9,384 nt of DNA from Candidatus Gastranaerophilales bacterium (lineage in GTDB: Bacteria > Cyanobacteriota > Vampirovibrionia > Gastranaerophilales > Gastranaerophilaceae). The stretch is from positions 1-9,384 of the forward strand of contig CANROV010000068.1 of NCBI GenBank assembly GCA_947632315.1. The letters run 5' to 3'. Position 1 is the first letter of the stretch, and each line of letters opens with the position of its first letter. This document shows, piece after piece, positions 1-5,930 of the stretch. The notes beneath the pieces are model-generated. The model saw only the letters and a program-made list of their open reading frames with translations. It was not told the DNA's origin and searched no databases. The position numbers and the translations under genes were made by a program.

Positions 1-150
1 GTCATTAGGGCTTCCAATCGGAAACATTACGGTTTTTTGATATTCTTCTTTAGTTAACACTGTTGGTTTCTCCTTTTTTGAAATTAGTGCGAATGCTAAA
101 TTTGTTGATATAAATAAAATTGTAATTATAATTAGTGCTATTTTTTTCAT
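1..150 (-). CDS. Exported protein, probable cupin-domain protein (partial, C-terminus outside window)
   Basis: Only the first 50 codons are present; the gene runs off the left edge. It starts at ATG 150-148, one base after the TAA of the upstream carboxymuconolactone decarboxylase-like gene, with a GCAGGG ribosome site inside that gene's 3' end, so the two are clearly co-transcribed. Residues 1-3 are MKK, followed by a hydrophobic stretch ending LAFA, a good Sec signal peptide with cleavage after AFA around residue 21. The mature start contains the string KEEYQKTVMFPIGSPN. In my knowledge of the family, a similar 'FP.G..N' opening precedes the first beta strands of small exported cupins encoded beside carboxymuconolactone decarboxylase-like genes. 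The beta-barrel metal ligands are outside the window, so the cupin call is an inference from context and this short string. Confidence 0.5.
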   Translation of the reverse strand, partial: MKKIALIIITILFISTNLAFALISKKEKPTVLTKEEYQKTVMFPIGSPND

Positions 151-151
151 A

Positions 152-994
152 TTATTTCCCTGCTTTTTCTTCTTTCATAATCTCCTGAACAGCTTTTAAT
201 GCTTGAAAGCTATCGGGAAAACCGATATAAGGCATAATTTGAATAATTGAAGCAGTTACTGTTTCAATTGAGTTGCCTGCTTTTAAATTGCCTTTTATGT
301 GGCTTTTCAGGGTATCAACGTTTTTTGTTGTTGTTAAAATTGCGATTGTTAAAAGTTCTCTTGTTTTAAGGTCAAGTCCTTCTCTTGTGTAAAAATCGCC
401 GAAGCAGACTTCCGTTAGAAATCTTGCAACGTCAGCGCCAATATTATCGGGCAGATTTTTAAAGTTTTCTTTTATCTCGTCGCCGTAAAGAGGGTTTTGG
501 ATTTTCTGTCCTTTTTTAAATCTGTCAGCTTCAGCTGTTGTTGCTGTTGATTTTAATTCATTTTCAAGTCCTTTTTCTTTTATAACTTCATTAAAAACGG
601 CAATTGCGTTAAGAGTTTTAGGGAAACCGATGAAAGGCGCACATTGATAAATAGCTTCACGAATTTCAATTGGGCTGTTACCTGCATTTAATGCACCATT
701 AATATGGGCTTTTAACTGCGGAAGTGTTTGTAAAGCTGTAAGAGTTGTAACCGTTAAAAGTTCTCTTGTTTTAATATCAAGTTCGCCGACCTCAAATACT
801 TCGCCGAAAATATATTTTTGCAAAATGTCCATAAAATCTTTATCTGCACCTTTGTTATTTTCAAGACTGATATTGAAAAGCGTTTCTAAGTTTTTATTTG
901 CGATGTCGCTTCTTGTCATTTTTTCCTCCTTAGCAAAAACCGTTGAGCTTATCGAAAGCACAATTAATAATGTAATTATCAATATTTTTTTCAT
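152..994 (-). CDS. Exported two-domain carboxymuconolactone decarboxylase-like protein
   Basis: The protein has 280 residues from ATG 994-992. This start is preferred over an in-frame ATG at 1027 because it has AAAGGAA six bases upstream and begins a signal peptide (MKKILI..., cleavage after TVFA, residue 21); the longer form would overlap the operator. Two tandem CMD (PF02627-like) units lie at about residues 55-140 and 185-265. Each holds KTRELLT, then an LK.HI.G.L.AGNS helix and an IGFP turn. The family includes 4-carboxymuconolactone decarboxylases and AhpD-type peroxidases, but no CxxC pair is visible (single C118 in unit one), so AhpD-like peroxidase activity is unlikely. Unit two replaces the QCAPFIGFP segment with QIMPYIGFP, hinting at divergence. 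The natural substrate is unknown. It lies first in an operon with a probable cupin and is divergent from a TetR regulator. I am confident of the family, not of the reaction. Confidence 0.85.
   Translation of the reverse strand: MKKILIITLLIVLSISSTVFAKEEKMTRSDIANKNLETLFNISLENNKGADKDFMDILQKYIFGEVFEVGELDIKTRELLTVTTLTALQTLPQLKAHINGALNAGNSPIEIREAIYQCAPFIGFPKTLNAIAVFNEVIKEKGLENELKSTATTAEADRFKKGQKIQNPLYGDEIKENFKNLPDNIGADVARFLTEVCFGDFYTREGLDLKTRELLTIAILTTTKNVDTLKSHIKGNLKAGNSIETVTASIIQIMPYIGFPDSFQALKAVQEIMKEEKAGK
348..774 (-). repeat. 22-bp direct repeat inside the CMD-like gene
   Basis: The same 22 bases occur at 348-369 and 753-774 in the same orientation and the same reading frame. They encode the KTRELLT segment of each CMD unit. 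This reflects the internal duplication of the domain. Recombination between the copies would delete 405 bp in frame and leave a single-domain protein. Confidence 0.8.
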
Positions 995-1012
995 AATATA
1001 TTCCTTTTTTTG

Positions 1013-1041
1013 TTGACACAACGTCATAATAATAGTATATT
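1013..1041 (+). promoter_or_regulatory. Promoter of the TetR-family gene
   Basis: A -35 box TTGACA (1013-1018), a 17-bp spacer and a -10 box TATATT (1036-1041) precede the regulator by about 35 bases. It overlaps the opposing promoter almost completely, and its -35 box lies in the left palindrome, which points to autoregulation. Confidence 0.7.
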
Positions 1042-1060
1042 TATTTTGACGTTATGTCAA
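1032..1060 (-). promoter_or_regulatory. Promoter of the CMD/cupin operon
   Basis: On the minus strand, a -35 box TTGACA (1060-1055) is followed by a 17-bp spacer and a -10 box TACTAT (1037-1032). Transcription would start near 1025, leaving a leader of about 30 bases before the ATG at 994. The -35 box lies inside the right palindrome of the operator. Confidence 0.7.
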
Positions 1061-1076
1061 TAGGAAAAGGGGAATT

Positions 1077-1694
1077 ATGCCAAAAGGCTCAATTGAACTT
1101 GTTAATTCAAGGAAAGAAGAAATATTAAACGCAGCAGAAAAGCTGTATCAAACAAAAAATTTTAAGGATATTACATTAAACGACATAGCAGAACTTACAA
1201 CGTTTAAAAGAACCTCAATATATAATTATTTTGAAACAAAAGAAGAAATTTTTCTTATGCTCAATAAAAGGCAATATGAGGCTTGGGTAAGCGATTTAGA
1301 AAATATTATAAAAACCAATAAGACATTATCAAAAGATGATATTGCCAAGAATATTGCTGACAGTTTAGAAAAAAGAGAAGATATGTTAAGGCTTATGATG
1401 AACCATTTTGATATGGAGTCAAACAGCCGTCTTGAGGTGCTTACTGAATTTAAAACAGCATTTGGGAATTCAATGAAAACTTTAAATAAACTGTTAGAGA
1501 AATTCTGCCCTGATATGAAAGAGTGTGGCAGAACAAAATTTATCTATGCTTTATTTCCTTTCATATACGGTATTTACCCATATACAGCCGTAAACGAAAA
1601 ACAAAAAGACGCAATGGAAAGGGCAGATGTAGGTTTTATTCATCACAGTATATATGAAATAACATATAATTGCGTGAAACTGCTTTTAAAATAA
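1077..1694 (+). CDS. TetR-family transcriptional regulator
   Basis: The protein has 205 residues, a usual TetR length. Residues 11-60 form the N-terminal DNA-binding domain: helix 1 (RKEEILNAAEKLYQ), then the helix-turn-helix DITLNDIAELTTFKRTSIYNYF with the family's typical 'IYNYF..KEEIF' ending. The C-terminal part (about 65-205) is helical and would bind the inducer; no ligand can be named. The start is supported by AAGGGG five bases upstream of ATG 1077. It is divergent from the exported CMD/cupin genes, and the spacer contains two TGAC-N5-GTCA palindromes over both -35 boxes. The simplest model is a repressor of itself and of that operon, released by a small molecule related to those enzymes' substrates. 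The family and local role are well supported; the ligand is unknown. Confidence 0.92.
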   Translation: MPKGSIELVNSRKEEILNAAEKLYQTKNFKDITLNDIAELTTFKRTSIYNYFETKEEIFLMLNKRQYEAWVSDLENIIKTNKTLSKDDIAKNIADSLEKREDMLRLMMNHFDMESNSRLEVLTEFKTAFGNSMKTLNKLLEKFCPDMKECGRTKFIYALFPFIYGIYPYTAVNEKQKDAMERADVGFIHHSIYEITYNCVKLLLK

Positions 1695-1741
1695 GAGGGG
1701 AAATGACAATTCAGCAAAATTAATTAGTTTTAGATAGAGAG

Positions 1742-2710
1742 TTATATATCTGAATTACAGTTAAATTTTTCTATTCGCTGTTTTAAAAGCGGTAAATATT
1801 TTTCCATCAAGCAATCATTATCAACGGAAAGATAATTCGGATTAAACGGTTCATTAAAAATAAATTCATCACCGTTAGGCTTTCCTTTTTTTATTCTTTC
1901 CATAAATTCTTCATAAGATTTTGTATAATAATGATTTATTCTTATTTCATCAAAACAAAAAGGCTTATTAAAATGATATTTTATATTTTCCCCGTTTGAA
2001 TTTACGGCTGTTGTTCCGAATATCAAAGAAGCATAATGAGCGCAGATAACATCTACTATACTTAAAGGATTATAGATTGACTTAATATTTTGATTTTCAC
2101 CTGCATTATAATCACATTTTTTATATATTTCTGTTATTAAACCGTTTTGTTTGTTGTAATGACCGTTATAACCGTGTAATAGCCAATTAATTCCAACTGC
2201 ATCGGGTTTTTTGTTTAATTTTTTTTCAAGACTATCTAAAAATTCTGTTATAGTATTATATTTAACCGGTACTATAAATTCATCGCAATCAACAAACGCT
2301 ATATATTCGCAATCAAACTTATGTTTTTTAATGCAATCATTATAAGCAGGGAGCTGTATTTTTTCTCCGGGGAAAAAGGTATATTCCACCAATCTCGATT
2401 CAATATAAGGTTTTAAAAGCTCTTTTAAATTATCATTACTGTTGTTATCATACAGATAAAATTTTTCGACCCCAACAAGTCTGTGAAATTCAATCCATTC
2501 AATAATATAGGGTGCTTCATTTTTTGCAATTACGTTAATCGCTAATTTAAACTGGGGGGGGGGAATCAGTTGTTTTTGTCTTAAAATGTTTACGCAATCA
2601 TAAATGAACCTGTTTGTAAGGTTTTTTAATAAATATCTGACCATTTTATAAGGTTTTTTATATGATTGTTTTGTAAATTTAAATTTTATACCCAAAAACT
2701 TTATATTCAT
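1742..2710 (-). CDS. GT92/DUF23-type family glycosyltransferase, possibly phase-variable
   Basis: The protein has 322 residues. The fold is GT-A: the segment from N59 reads NVIAKNEAPYIIEWIEFHRL, followed by VEKFYLYDNNSND, typical of PF01697/PF13704 glycosyltransferases. DCD at 141-143 is the metal- and sugar-nucleotide-binding DxD motif, and INHYYTKSYEEF (258-269) matches the conserved C-terminal block. There is no signal peptide or clear membrane segment, so it should act in the cytoplasm on envelope polysaccharide or glycoprotein precursors; donor and acceptor cannot be read from the sequence. Residues 50-52 are three prolines encoded by a run of ten C. Losing one C gives a TAG after three non-native codons; gaining one gives a TAA after two. 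The gene has its own promoter and no visible Shine-Dalgarno, and it stands alone between other units. M23 is a weaker alternative start. Confidence 0.85.
   Translation of the reverse strand: MNIKFLGIKFKFTKQSYKKPYKMVRYLLKNLTNRFIYDCVNILRQKQLIPPPQFKLAINVIAKNEAPYIIEWIEFHRLVGVEKFYLYDNNSNDNLKELLKPYIESRLVEYTFFPGEKIQLPAYNDCIKKHKFDCEYIAFVDCDEFIVPVKYNTITEFLDSLEKKLNKKPDAVGINWLLHGYNGHYNKQNGLITEIYKKCDYNAGENQNIKSIYNPLSIVDVICAHYASLIFGTTAVNSNGENIKYHFNKPFCFDEIRINHYYTKSYEEFMERIKKGKPNGDEFIFNEPFNPNYLSVDNDCLMEKYLPLLKQRIEKFNCNSDI
2554..2563 (-). repeat. Homopolymer C10 tract in the glycosyltransferase (G10 on plus strand)
   Basis: Ten consecutive G on the plus strand, C in coding sense, lie in otherwise very AT-rich DNA, early in the coding sequence (codons 50-53). 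Such tracts change length by slipped-strand mispairing and act as on/off switches in surface-glycan genes of several bacteria. The present length keeps the frame open; plus or minus one base gives an almost immediate stop. Confidence 0.8.
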
Positions 2711-2716
2711 ATCATC

Positions 2717-2745
2717 ATTATAACATGCTTATATTAAAACTCAAA
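2717..2745 (-). promoter_or_regulatory. Promoter of the glycosyltransferase gene
   Basis: On the minus strand, TTTGAG (2745-2740) is followed by a 17-bp spacer and a perfect TATAAT (2722-2717). The predicted transcription start is about 7 bases downstream, close to the ATG at 2710. The message would therefore be leaderless or nearly so, which fits the lack of a Shine-Dalgarno sequence there. Confidence 0.5.
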
Positions 2746-2767
2746 TATAATATAAACAGGCTTTTAA

Positions 2768-2869
2768 CGGAGTTTTAGGGGAAAATTTATCTTTGCTGAT
2801 TTTTTAAACAAGAATGAAGTCACAAACTTTATTAGAGATATTCAAAAAGAGCAATCAACGGGTCTGTGA
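2768..2869 (+). other. Intergenic open stretch, possible gene remnant
   Basis: Between two divergent genes, 33 codons stay open without a start codon, reading for example ADFLNKNEVTNFIRDIQKEQ, and end at TGA 2867-2869. A second frame then stays open across 2881-2955 (24 codons from an ATG) and overlaps the flavodoxin start as ATGA. Neither piece has a ribosome site. They could be two fragments of a decayed gene or chance; I recognise no family. Confidence 0.15.
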
Positions 2870-2898
2870 GTGAATTGAATATGCAGACAGAATACCTG

Positions 2899-2927
2899 TT
2901 GACGGCAGATTCACAATTAATTAAAAT
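2899..2927 (+). promoter_or_regulatory. Promoter of the flavodoxin gene
   Basis: TTGACG (2899-2904), a 17-bp spacer and TAAAAT (2922-2927) lie just before the AAGGAGGG ribosome site at 2937-2944. The predicted leader is short, under 20 bases before ATG 2952. Confidence 0.5.
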
Positions 2928-2951
2928 TATTTATAAAAGGAGGGAAAATAA

Positions 2952-3539
2952 ATGAAAAATATATTGATTATAATTTTAGTATTAATTATTATAGGTTCAG
3001 GAGTTGTTTTTGCTCTAAATAATAAAAATGATAAACTGCAGATAAAGGAGACAAATATGGCTAACAAAGTATTAGTAGCTTATTTTAGTGCAACAGGGAC
3101 AACAAAACAAGTTGCACAAAATTTAGCGGAATCGATAAACGCAGATATATATGAAATAAAACCAAAAGTTCCATATACAAAGTCAGATTTAAACTGGATG
3201 GATAAAAATTCAAGAAGTACGATTGAAATGAACGATCATAACTCTCGGCCGGAAATAGTTGACGATAATTTTTCAACAGACAGTTATGACACAATATTTT
3301 TAGGTTTTCCTATATGGTGGTATATAGCTCCAACCGTTGTGAATACGTTTTTAGAAGCTCACGATTTCACTAATAAAAAAATAATACTTTTTGCAACTTC
3401 AGGCGGAAGCGGTTTCGGGAAAACAGTTGACAACTTAAAAAAGAGCGTTTCCGGTTCTACACAAATAAAAGAAGGTAAGTTAATGAATAATAATCCAAGC
3501 AAAGAAGAACTAAAGAAATGGGCAGAAGAGGTATTATAA
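2952..3539 (+). CDS. Membrane-anchored flavodoxin
   Basis: The protein has 195 residues. Residues 1-22 form a strong hydrophobic segment after MKN, with no clear cleavage site, so it is probably an N-terminal anchor or uncleaved signal; a short polar linker reaches residue 35. The flavodoxin domain begins at M36: beta strand plus FMN-phosphate loop FSATGTT (45-51), GFPIWW (118-123), and the ATSGGSGFG loop (148-156). This pattern fits the Flavodoxin_4 group, which carries electrons with bound FMN. Translation is supported by AAGGAGGG seven bases before ATG 2952. A second site, AAAGGAG, sits six bases before the in-frame ATG at 3057, which would give a 160-residue soluble flavodoxin of ordinary length. 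An iron-sulfur flavoprotein-like gene follows 75 bases downstream, probably in the same transcript. The partner proteins are unknown. Confidence 0.88.
   Translation: MKNILIIILVLIIIGSGVVFALNNKNDKLQIKETNMANKVLVAYFSATGTTKQVAQNLAESINADIYEIKPKVPYTKSDLNWMDKNSRSTIEMNDHNSRPEIVDDNFSTDSYDTIFLGFPIWWYIAPTVVNTFLEAHDFTNKKIILFATSGGSGFGKTVDNLKKSVSGSTQIKEGKLMNNNPSKEELKKWAEEVL
3044..3059 (+). promoter_or_regulatory. Internal ribosome site and alternative start in the flavodoxin gene
   Basis: AAAGGAG at 3044-3050 lies six bases before an in-frame ATG at 3057-3059, exactly where the flavodoxin domain begins (MANKVLVAYFS). The upstream start has an equally good site. Either the gene makes both an anchored and a soluble form, or an anchor was added in front of an ancestral cytosolic gene. 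Confidence 0.55.
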
Positions 3540-3614
3540 ATAATACCGCAACAGATATAAAATTTAATCAGAAAGGGAAATACTTCACAAATAAGAAAAT
3601 ATGGAGAATAAGAA

Positions 3615-4145
3615 ATGGAGATAGTAGTACTAACGGGCAGTCCAAGAAAAAACGGAAATTCAAGCATATTAGCAGATAATTTCATAAAAGGTGCAACAAA
3701 AAAGGGACATAATGTCATTCGATTTGATGCGGCATTTAAAAAAGTACAGGCCTGCATTGATTGCAATCAATGCAGAACAGGGAACAGCTGTATTTTAAAT
3801 GATGATTTTAATTCCATAAAAGACAATTTAATCAAAGCAGATATGATAGTTTTTGTAACGCCAATGTATTACTTTGGAGTAAGCGCTCAACTAAAAACAG
3901 TAATTGACAGATTTTATTCAATTAATGTAGAACTCAGTACCCCAAAGAAGTCAGCCCTTATATTAACATACGCAGATACATCAGCGAGGGAAGCTGAACC
4001 AATAAAAAACCAATACGAGATATTTTTAGATTATTTAGGATGGCAGGATATGGGTCAAATAATTGCTTCAGGTGTATGGACAGAAGGGGCTGTAAATAAT
4101 ACGGATTATCCGAAACAAGCTTACGAACTGGGAAAAAGTTTATAG
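3615..4145 (+). CDS. Iron-sulfur flavoprotein-like, NADPH-dependent FMN reductase family protein
   Basis: The protein has 176 residues with a flavodoxin-like fold. The N-terminal loop GSPRKNGNS (8-16) binds the FMN phosphate, and TPMYYFGVSAQLKTVIDRF (82-100) is the conserved flavin-ring region of PF03358-type proteins. C47, C50, C53 and C59 form CX2CX2CX5C, the compact motif used by iron-sulfur flavoproteins for a [4Fe-4S] cluster, so it may carry both FMN and a cluster. There is no signal peptide, so it is cytoplasmic. The start has GGAG eight bases upstream. It follows the flavodoxin by 75 bases in the same direction and ends at a strong terminator, suggesting a two-gene electron-transfer unit. 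It could instead be a plain FMN or quinone reductase whose cysteines do not hold a cluster; that cannot be settled from sequence alone. Confidence 0.85.
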   Translation: MEIVVLTGSPRKNGNSSILADNFIKGATKKGHNVIRFDAAFKKVQACIDCNQCRTGNSCILNDDFNSIKDNLIKADMIVFVTPMYYFGVSAQLKTVIDRFYSINVELSTPKKSALILTYADTSAREAEPIKNQYEIFLDYLGWQDMGQIIASGVWTEGAVNNTDYPKQAYELGKSL

Positions 4146-4152
4146 ATACAAA

Positions 4153-4186
4153 AAAAAGCCGATAGTAATCAAACTATCGGCTTTTT
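4153..4186 (+). terminator. Rho-independent terminator after the flavoprotein gene
   Basis: A perfect stem GCCGATAGT / ACTATCGGC (4158-4166 with 4173-4181) has a six-base loop, extends by A-T pairs at its base, and is followed by five T. It starts seven bases after the stop codon. The A run on the other side could make it work on the minus strand too. It separates the flavin genes from the peptide operon. Confidence 0.9.
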
Positions 4187-4242
4187 AGAAATTATCAAAA
4201 AGTGTATGTTGTATTATTGATTATTCTGAACTATAGATTCAA

Positions 4243-4272
4243 TTGACAAGGGTCGATAATATCATCTAAAAT
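4243..4272 (+). promoter_or_regulatory. Promoter of the peptide / radical SAM operon
   Basis: TTGACA (4243-4248), an 18-bp spacer and TAAAAT (4267-4272) give a predicted start near 4279 and a leader of about 57 bases before the small peptide gene. No other promoter of this quality is seen between the preceding terminator and the radical SAM gene. The 330-base stretch without an annotated gene after 4186 holds this promoter, its leader, the peptide gene and a hairpin. Confidence 0.6.
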
Positions 4273-4287
4273 AGTTGTGTATATTTA

Positions 4288-4317
4288 TTTGCACTTTTTA
4301 TAAAAAAATAGTGTAAA
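4288..4317 (+). other. Inverted repeat in the leader of the peptide gene
   Basis: TTTGCACT (4288-4295) can pair with AGTGTAAA (4310-4317), including one G-U pair, with further T-A pairing inward. It lies just before the AAGGAGA ribosome site at 4324-4330. It could be a weak leader hairpin or an operator; it is AT-rich and may be chance. Confidence 0.25.
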
Positions 4318-4335
4318 AGAAAAAAGGAGAAAAAA

Positions 4336-4434
4336 ATGCTAAGAATTTCCAGAATTGCAAGACACACAACAAAAATCGTTTGCGGTTGTCCAAGTCATTT
4401 TGAATCTAACTGCGGAATTATGTACAGAAGCTAG
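4336..4434 (+). CDS. Small Cys-containing peptide, probable RiPP precursor
   Basis: This is a 32-residue peptide, too short for usual gene callers, with a strong ribosome site (AAGGAGA, 4324-4330) five bases before ATG 4336 and a TAG stop. Residues 1-14 are basic and amphipathic (R3, R6, R9, H10, K13, with L2, I4, I7 and I14 between them) and would serve as the leader. Residues 16-32 hold three cysteines (C16, C18, C26) in a CGCP...NCGIMYRS core. It is the first gene after the promoter and sits 82 bases before a radical SAM/SPASM enzyme with a recognition domain, with a hairpin between them. That is the layout expected of a precursor and its maturase; the likely chemistry is a thioether or other radical crosslink at Cys or nearby residues. 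I do not recognise a named precursor family, and no double-Gly cleavage site is present. It is a proposal from position, ribosome site and composition. Confidence 0.72.
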   Translation: MLRISRIARHTTKIVCGCPSHFESNCGIMYRS

Positions 4435-4445
4435 AGGATTTAATC

Positions 4446-4471
4446 AAAAGCCCCTTTAATAAGGGGCTTTT
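4446..4471 (+). terminator. Partial terminator / attenuator between peptide and maturase genes
   Basis: A perfect 11-bp stem AAAAGCCCCTT / AAGGGGCTTTT (4446-4456 with 4461-4471) closes on a four-base loop. Its T run is only the four bases within the stem, followed by AAG, so termination should be incomplete. It starts 12 bases after the peptide stop. Such a hairpin would leave many short precursor transcripts, protect their 3' end, and allow a fraction of transcription to reach the enzyme. Confidence 0.75.
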
Positions 4472-4516
4472 AAGTAATAGAAGAAAAATAACTAAGGATA
4501 GTACAAGGAATTAACA

Positions 4517-5923
4517 ATGACGCAATTAGCACTTCCCAAATGGCTTGCATATCAAACATATAAATATGGAACGGAAGATAGCAGAACATTTATTTCTAAC
4601 GAAAAAATTCATGAATATGTTTTACTTGAAGGACTTGCTTCCGATTTATGGAAAGTTATATCGGATACTAAAGATTATAACGAGGTAAAAGAGTGGGCAA
4701 AAAGCAAAAGAGTAGATAGCGAGCTGGAAGGGTTTATAGAGGAGCTAAAAGCTCAAGACTTAATATTAAACGGCAAAGAGGCTATAACCGATATAGAATC
4801 AGATATTCAGCCCGTAGGATGTGATAATGAAGAAGAAACCCTAAAACTTGAAGAAGATATGATGAAATGGTGCTTCAAAAACGGCTATCTGTATTCATTA
4901 TTTGTAGAATTAACATATAACTGTAATTTAAAATGTGTGCATTGTTATAATCCTAAAAATATAAGCAGTACTAATATAAGCCTAAACAAAATGAAGCAGA
5001 TAATTGATGATGCAAGGGAACTCGGAGTATTCCATATTACTTTTTCAGGTGGTGAATGTACATTAAATAAAGACTTTATTGAAATAGCGGAATATGCAAG
5101 AACTAAAAGGATGTCAGTAGAAATATTTACAAACGGACAAACATTATATGATAATCCTGATTTACTTGAAAGAATAATAAAACTCTACCCCTACAGAGTT
5201 GGTTTGAGTATGTACAGCTTGAATAAAAATACACACGAAAAAATTACATCCGTTAAAGGTTCTCATAATAAGACTTTAAGAGTAATAGAGGAACTGAGAG
5301 GAAAGAATGTAAATGTTCAAATTAAGAATTTTTTACTGAATATTAACTGCAAAGATTGTATAACGGTTAAACAATATGCTGATGATATACAAGCAAATAC
5401 GGCGGGTGATACTTTGTTAACACCAACAATAGAAGGCAATAAAAAGAATTTTCAATATATTATAGGGGAAGATGATTTATATGAACTCTATACAAACCCG
5501 AAATCTCCATTAAATATTAAAAATGCAGTAAAAAGAGATATAACCGAAATTCAAAACGAAGGTCTGTGTGCAGGAGGTAGTTTTAGTCTTTGTGTAACTC
5601 CTAATTTAGAAGTTCATCCTTGTGTATCGTTAACCATAAATCTTGGAAACCTAAACAAGGTCAGTTTGAAAGATATATGGCAAAATGCAATAAATAAAAA
5701 CGCTGACAGCAAATTATATCAATGGCAAAGCGTATCTTTTAAAGACCTTAAAGAATGCTATAAAGAAGATTACTGTGCATTTTGCACATACTGTGCGGGG
5801 ATGGGAATGTTAGAAAACGGATATTTAAAGAAATCTGATGTTTTATGTCGTCAAGCAAAGGTCAAACAAAGAGCATATAACGATTTACATAAGAACTGCA
5901 AGGAAGAACTACAGGGAGTGTAA
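4517..5923 (+). CDS. Radical SAM/SPASM peptide maturase with N-terminal RRE (PqqD-like) domain
   Basis: The protein has 468 residues. Residues about 28-85 resemble a PqqD-like RiPP recognition element: a YVLLEGLASDLWKVISD helix, then VKEWAKSKRVDSELEGFIEEL, the part that binds precursor leaders. C136, C140 and C143 (CNLKCVHC) are the CX3CX2C site for the SAM-cleaving [4Fe-4S] cluster; SGGEC at 177-181 contains the GGE motif. The C-terminal SPASM-type region uses C351, C359, C369, C414, C420, C423, C426 and C444 for auxiliary clusters, with LGNLNKVSLKDIW between the cysteine groups. Its cysteine spacing (CX5CX2CX2C at 414-426) differs from the standard CX2CX5CX3C. SPASM enzymes make crosslinks in peptides through a 5'-deoxyadenosyl radical. 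The start has AAGGAA six bases upstream. The likely substrate is the peptide at 4336-4434. The exact bond formed cannot be predicted. Confidence 0.92.
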   Translation: MTQLALPKWLAYQTYKYGTEDSRTFISNEKIHEYVLLEGLASDLWKVISDTKDYNEVKEWAKSKRVDSELEGFIEELKAQDLILNGKEAITDIESDIQPVGCDNEEETLKLEEDMMKWCFKNGYLYSLFVELTYNCNLKCVHCYNPKNISSTNISLNKMKQIIDDARELGVFHITFSGGECTLNKDFIEIAEYARTKRMSVEIFTNGQTLYDNPDLLERIIKLYPYRVGLSMYSLNKNTHEKITSVKGSHNKTLRVIEELRGKNVNVQIKNFLLNINCKDCITVKQYADDIQANTAGDTLLTPTIEGNKKNFQYIIGEDDLYELYTNPKSPLNIKNAVKRDITEIQNEGLCAGGSFSLCVTPNLEVHPCVSLTINLGNLNKVSLKDIWQNAINKNADSKLYQWQSVSFKDLKECYKEDYCAFCTYCAGMGMLENGYLKKSDVLCRQAKVKQRAYNDLHKNCKEELQGV

Positions 5924-5930
5924 CAAATAA

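Larger units (their letters stand above)
1013..1060. promoter_or_regulatory. Probable TetR-regulator operator: paired palindromes in an 18-bp inverted repeat
   Basis: Arms at 1013-1030 and 1043-1060 are inverted copies matching at 16 of 18 positions. Each arm is itself a palindrome of the form TGAC-N5-GTCA (1014-1026 and 1047-1059), the usual shape of a TetR-dimer site. The two palindrome centres are 33 bp apart, about three helical turns, so two dimers would sit on the same face of the DNA. Each arm covers the -35 box of one of the two divergent promoters. I infer that the adjacent TetR protein represses both directions. Confidence 0.75.

Noticed and set aside
152..994. AhpD-type alkylhydroperoxidase activity for the CMD-like protein
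   Set aside because: No CxxC pair is present in either CMD unit.
995..1027. Longer start for the CMD-like protein at 1027 (11 extra residues)
   Set aside because: It lies inside the operator and at the predicted transcription start, has no ribosome site, and would bury the signal peptide; ATG 994 has AAAGGAA at good spacing.
1708..1756. AATTCAG / CTGAATT inverted repeat between the convergent TetR and glycosyltransferase genes as a terminator
   Set aside because: Only seven pairs around a 35-base loop and no T run; probably chance. No terminator is otherwise visible there.
3359..3766. Antisense open frame opposite the flavodoxin/flavoprotein region (and similar ones at 3085-3294, 6234-6428, 6650-6853, 7074-7277, 825-1016, 7116-7310)
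   Set aside because: They lie mostly or wholly over well-supported genes, lack ribosome sites and domain signals, and show composition expected from the opposite strand or a shifted frame.
4336..5923. Mycofactocin or PQQ biosynthesis
   Set aside because: The peptide's CGIMY end resembles the CGVY end of MftA only loosely, it is not C-terminal, and none of the other mft or pqq genes is present.
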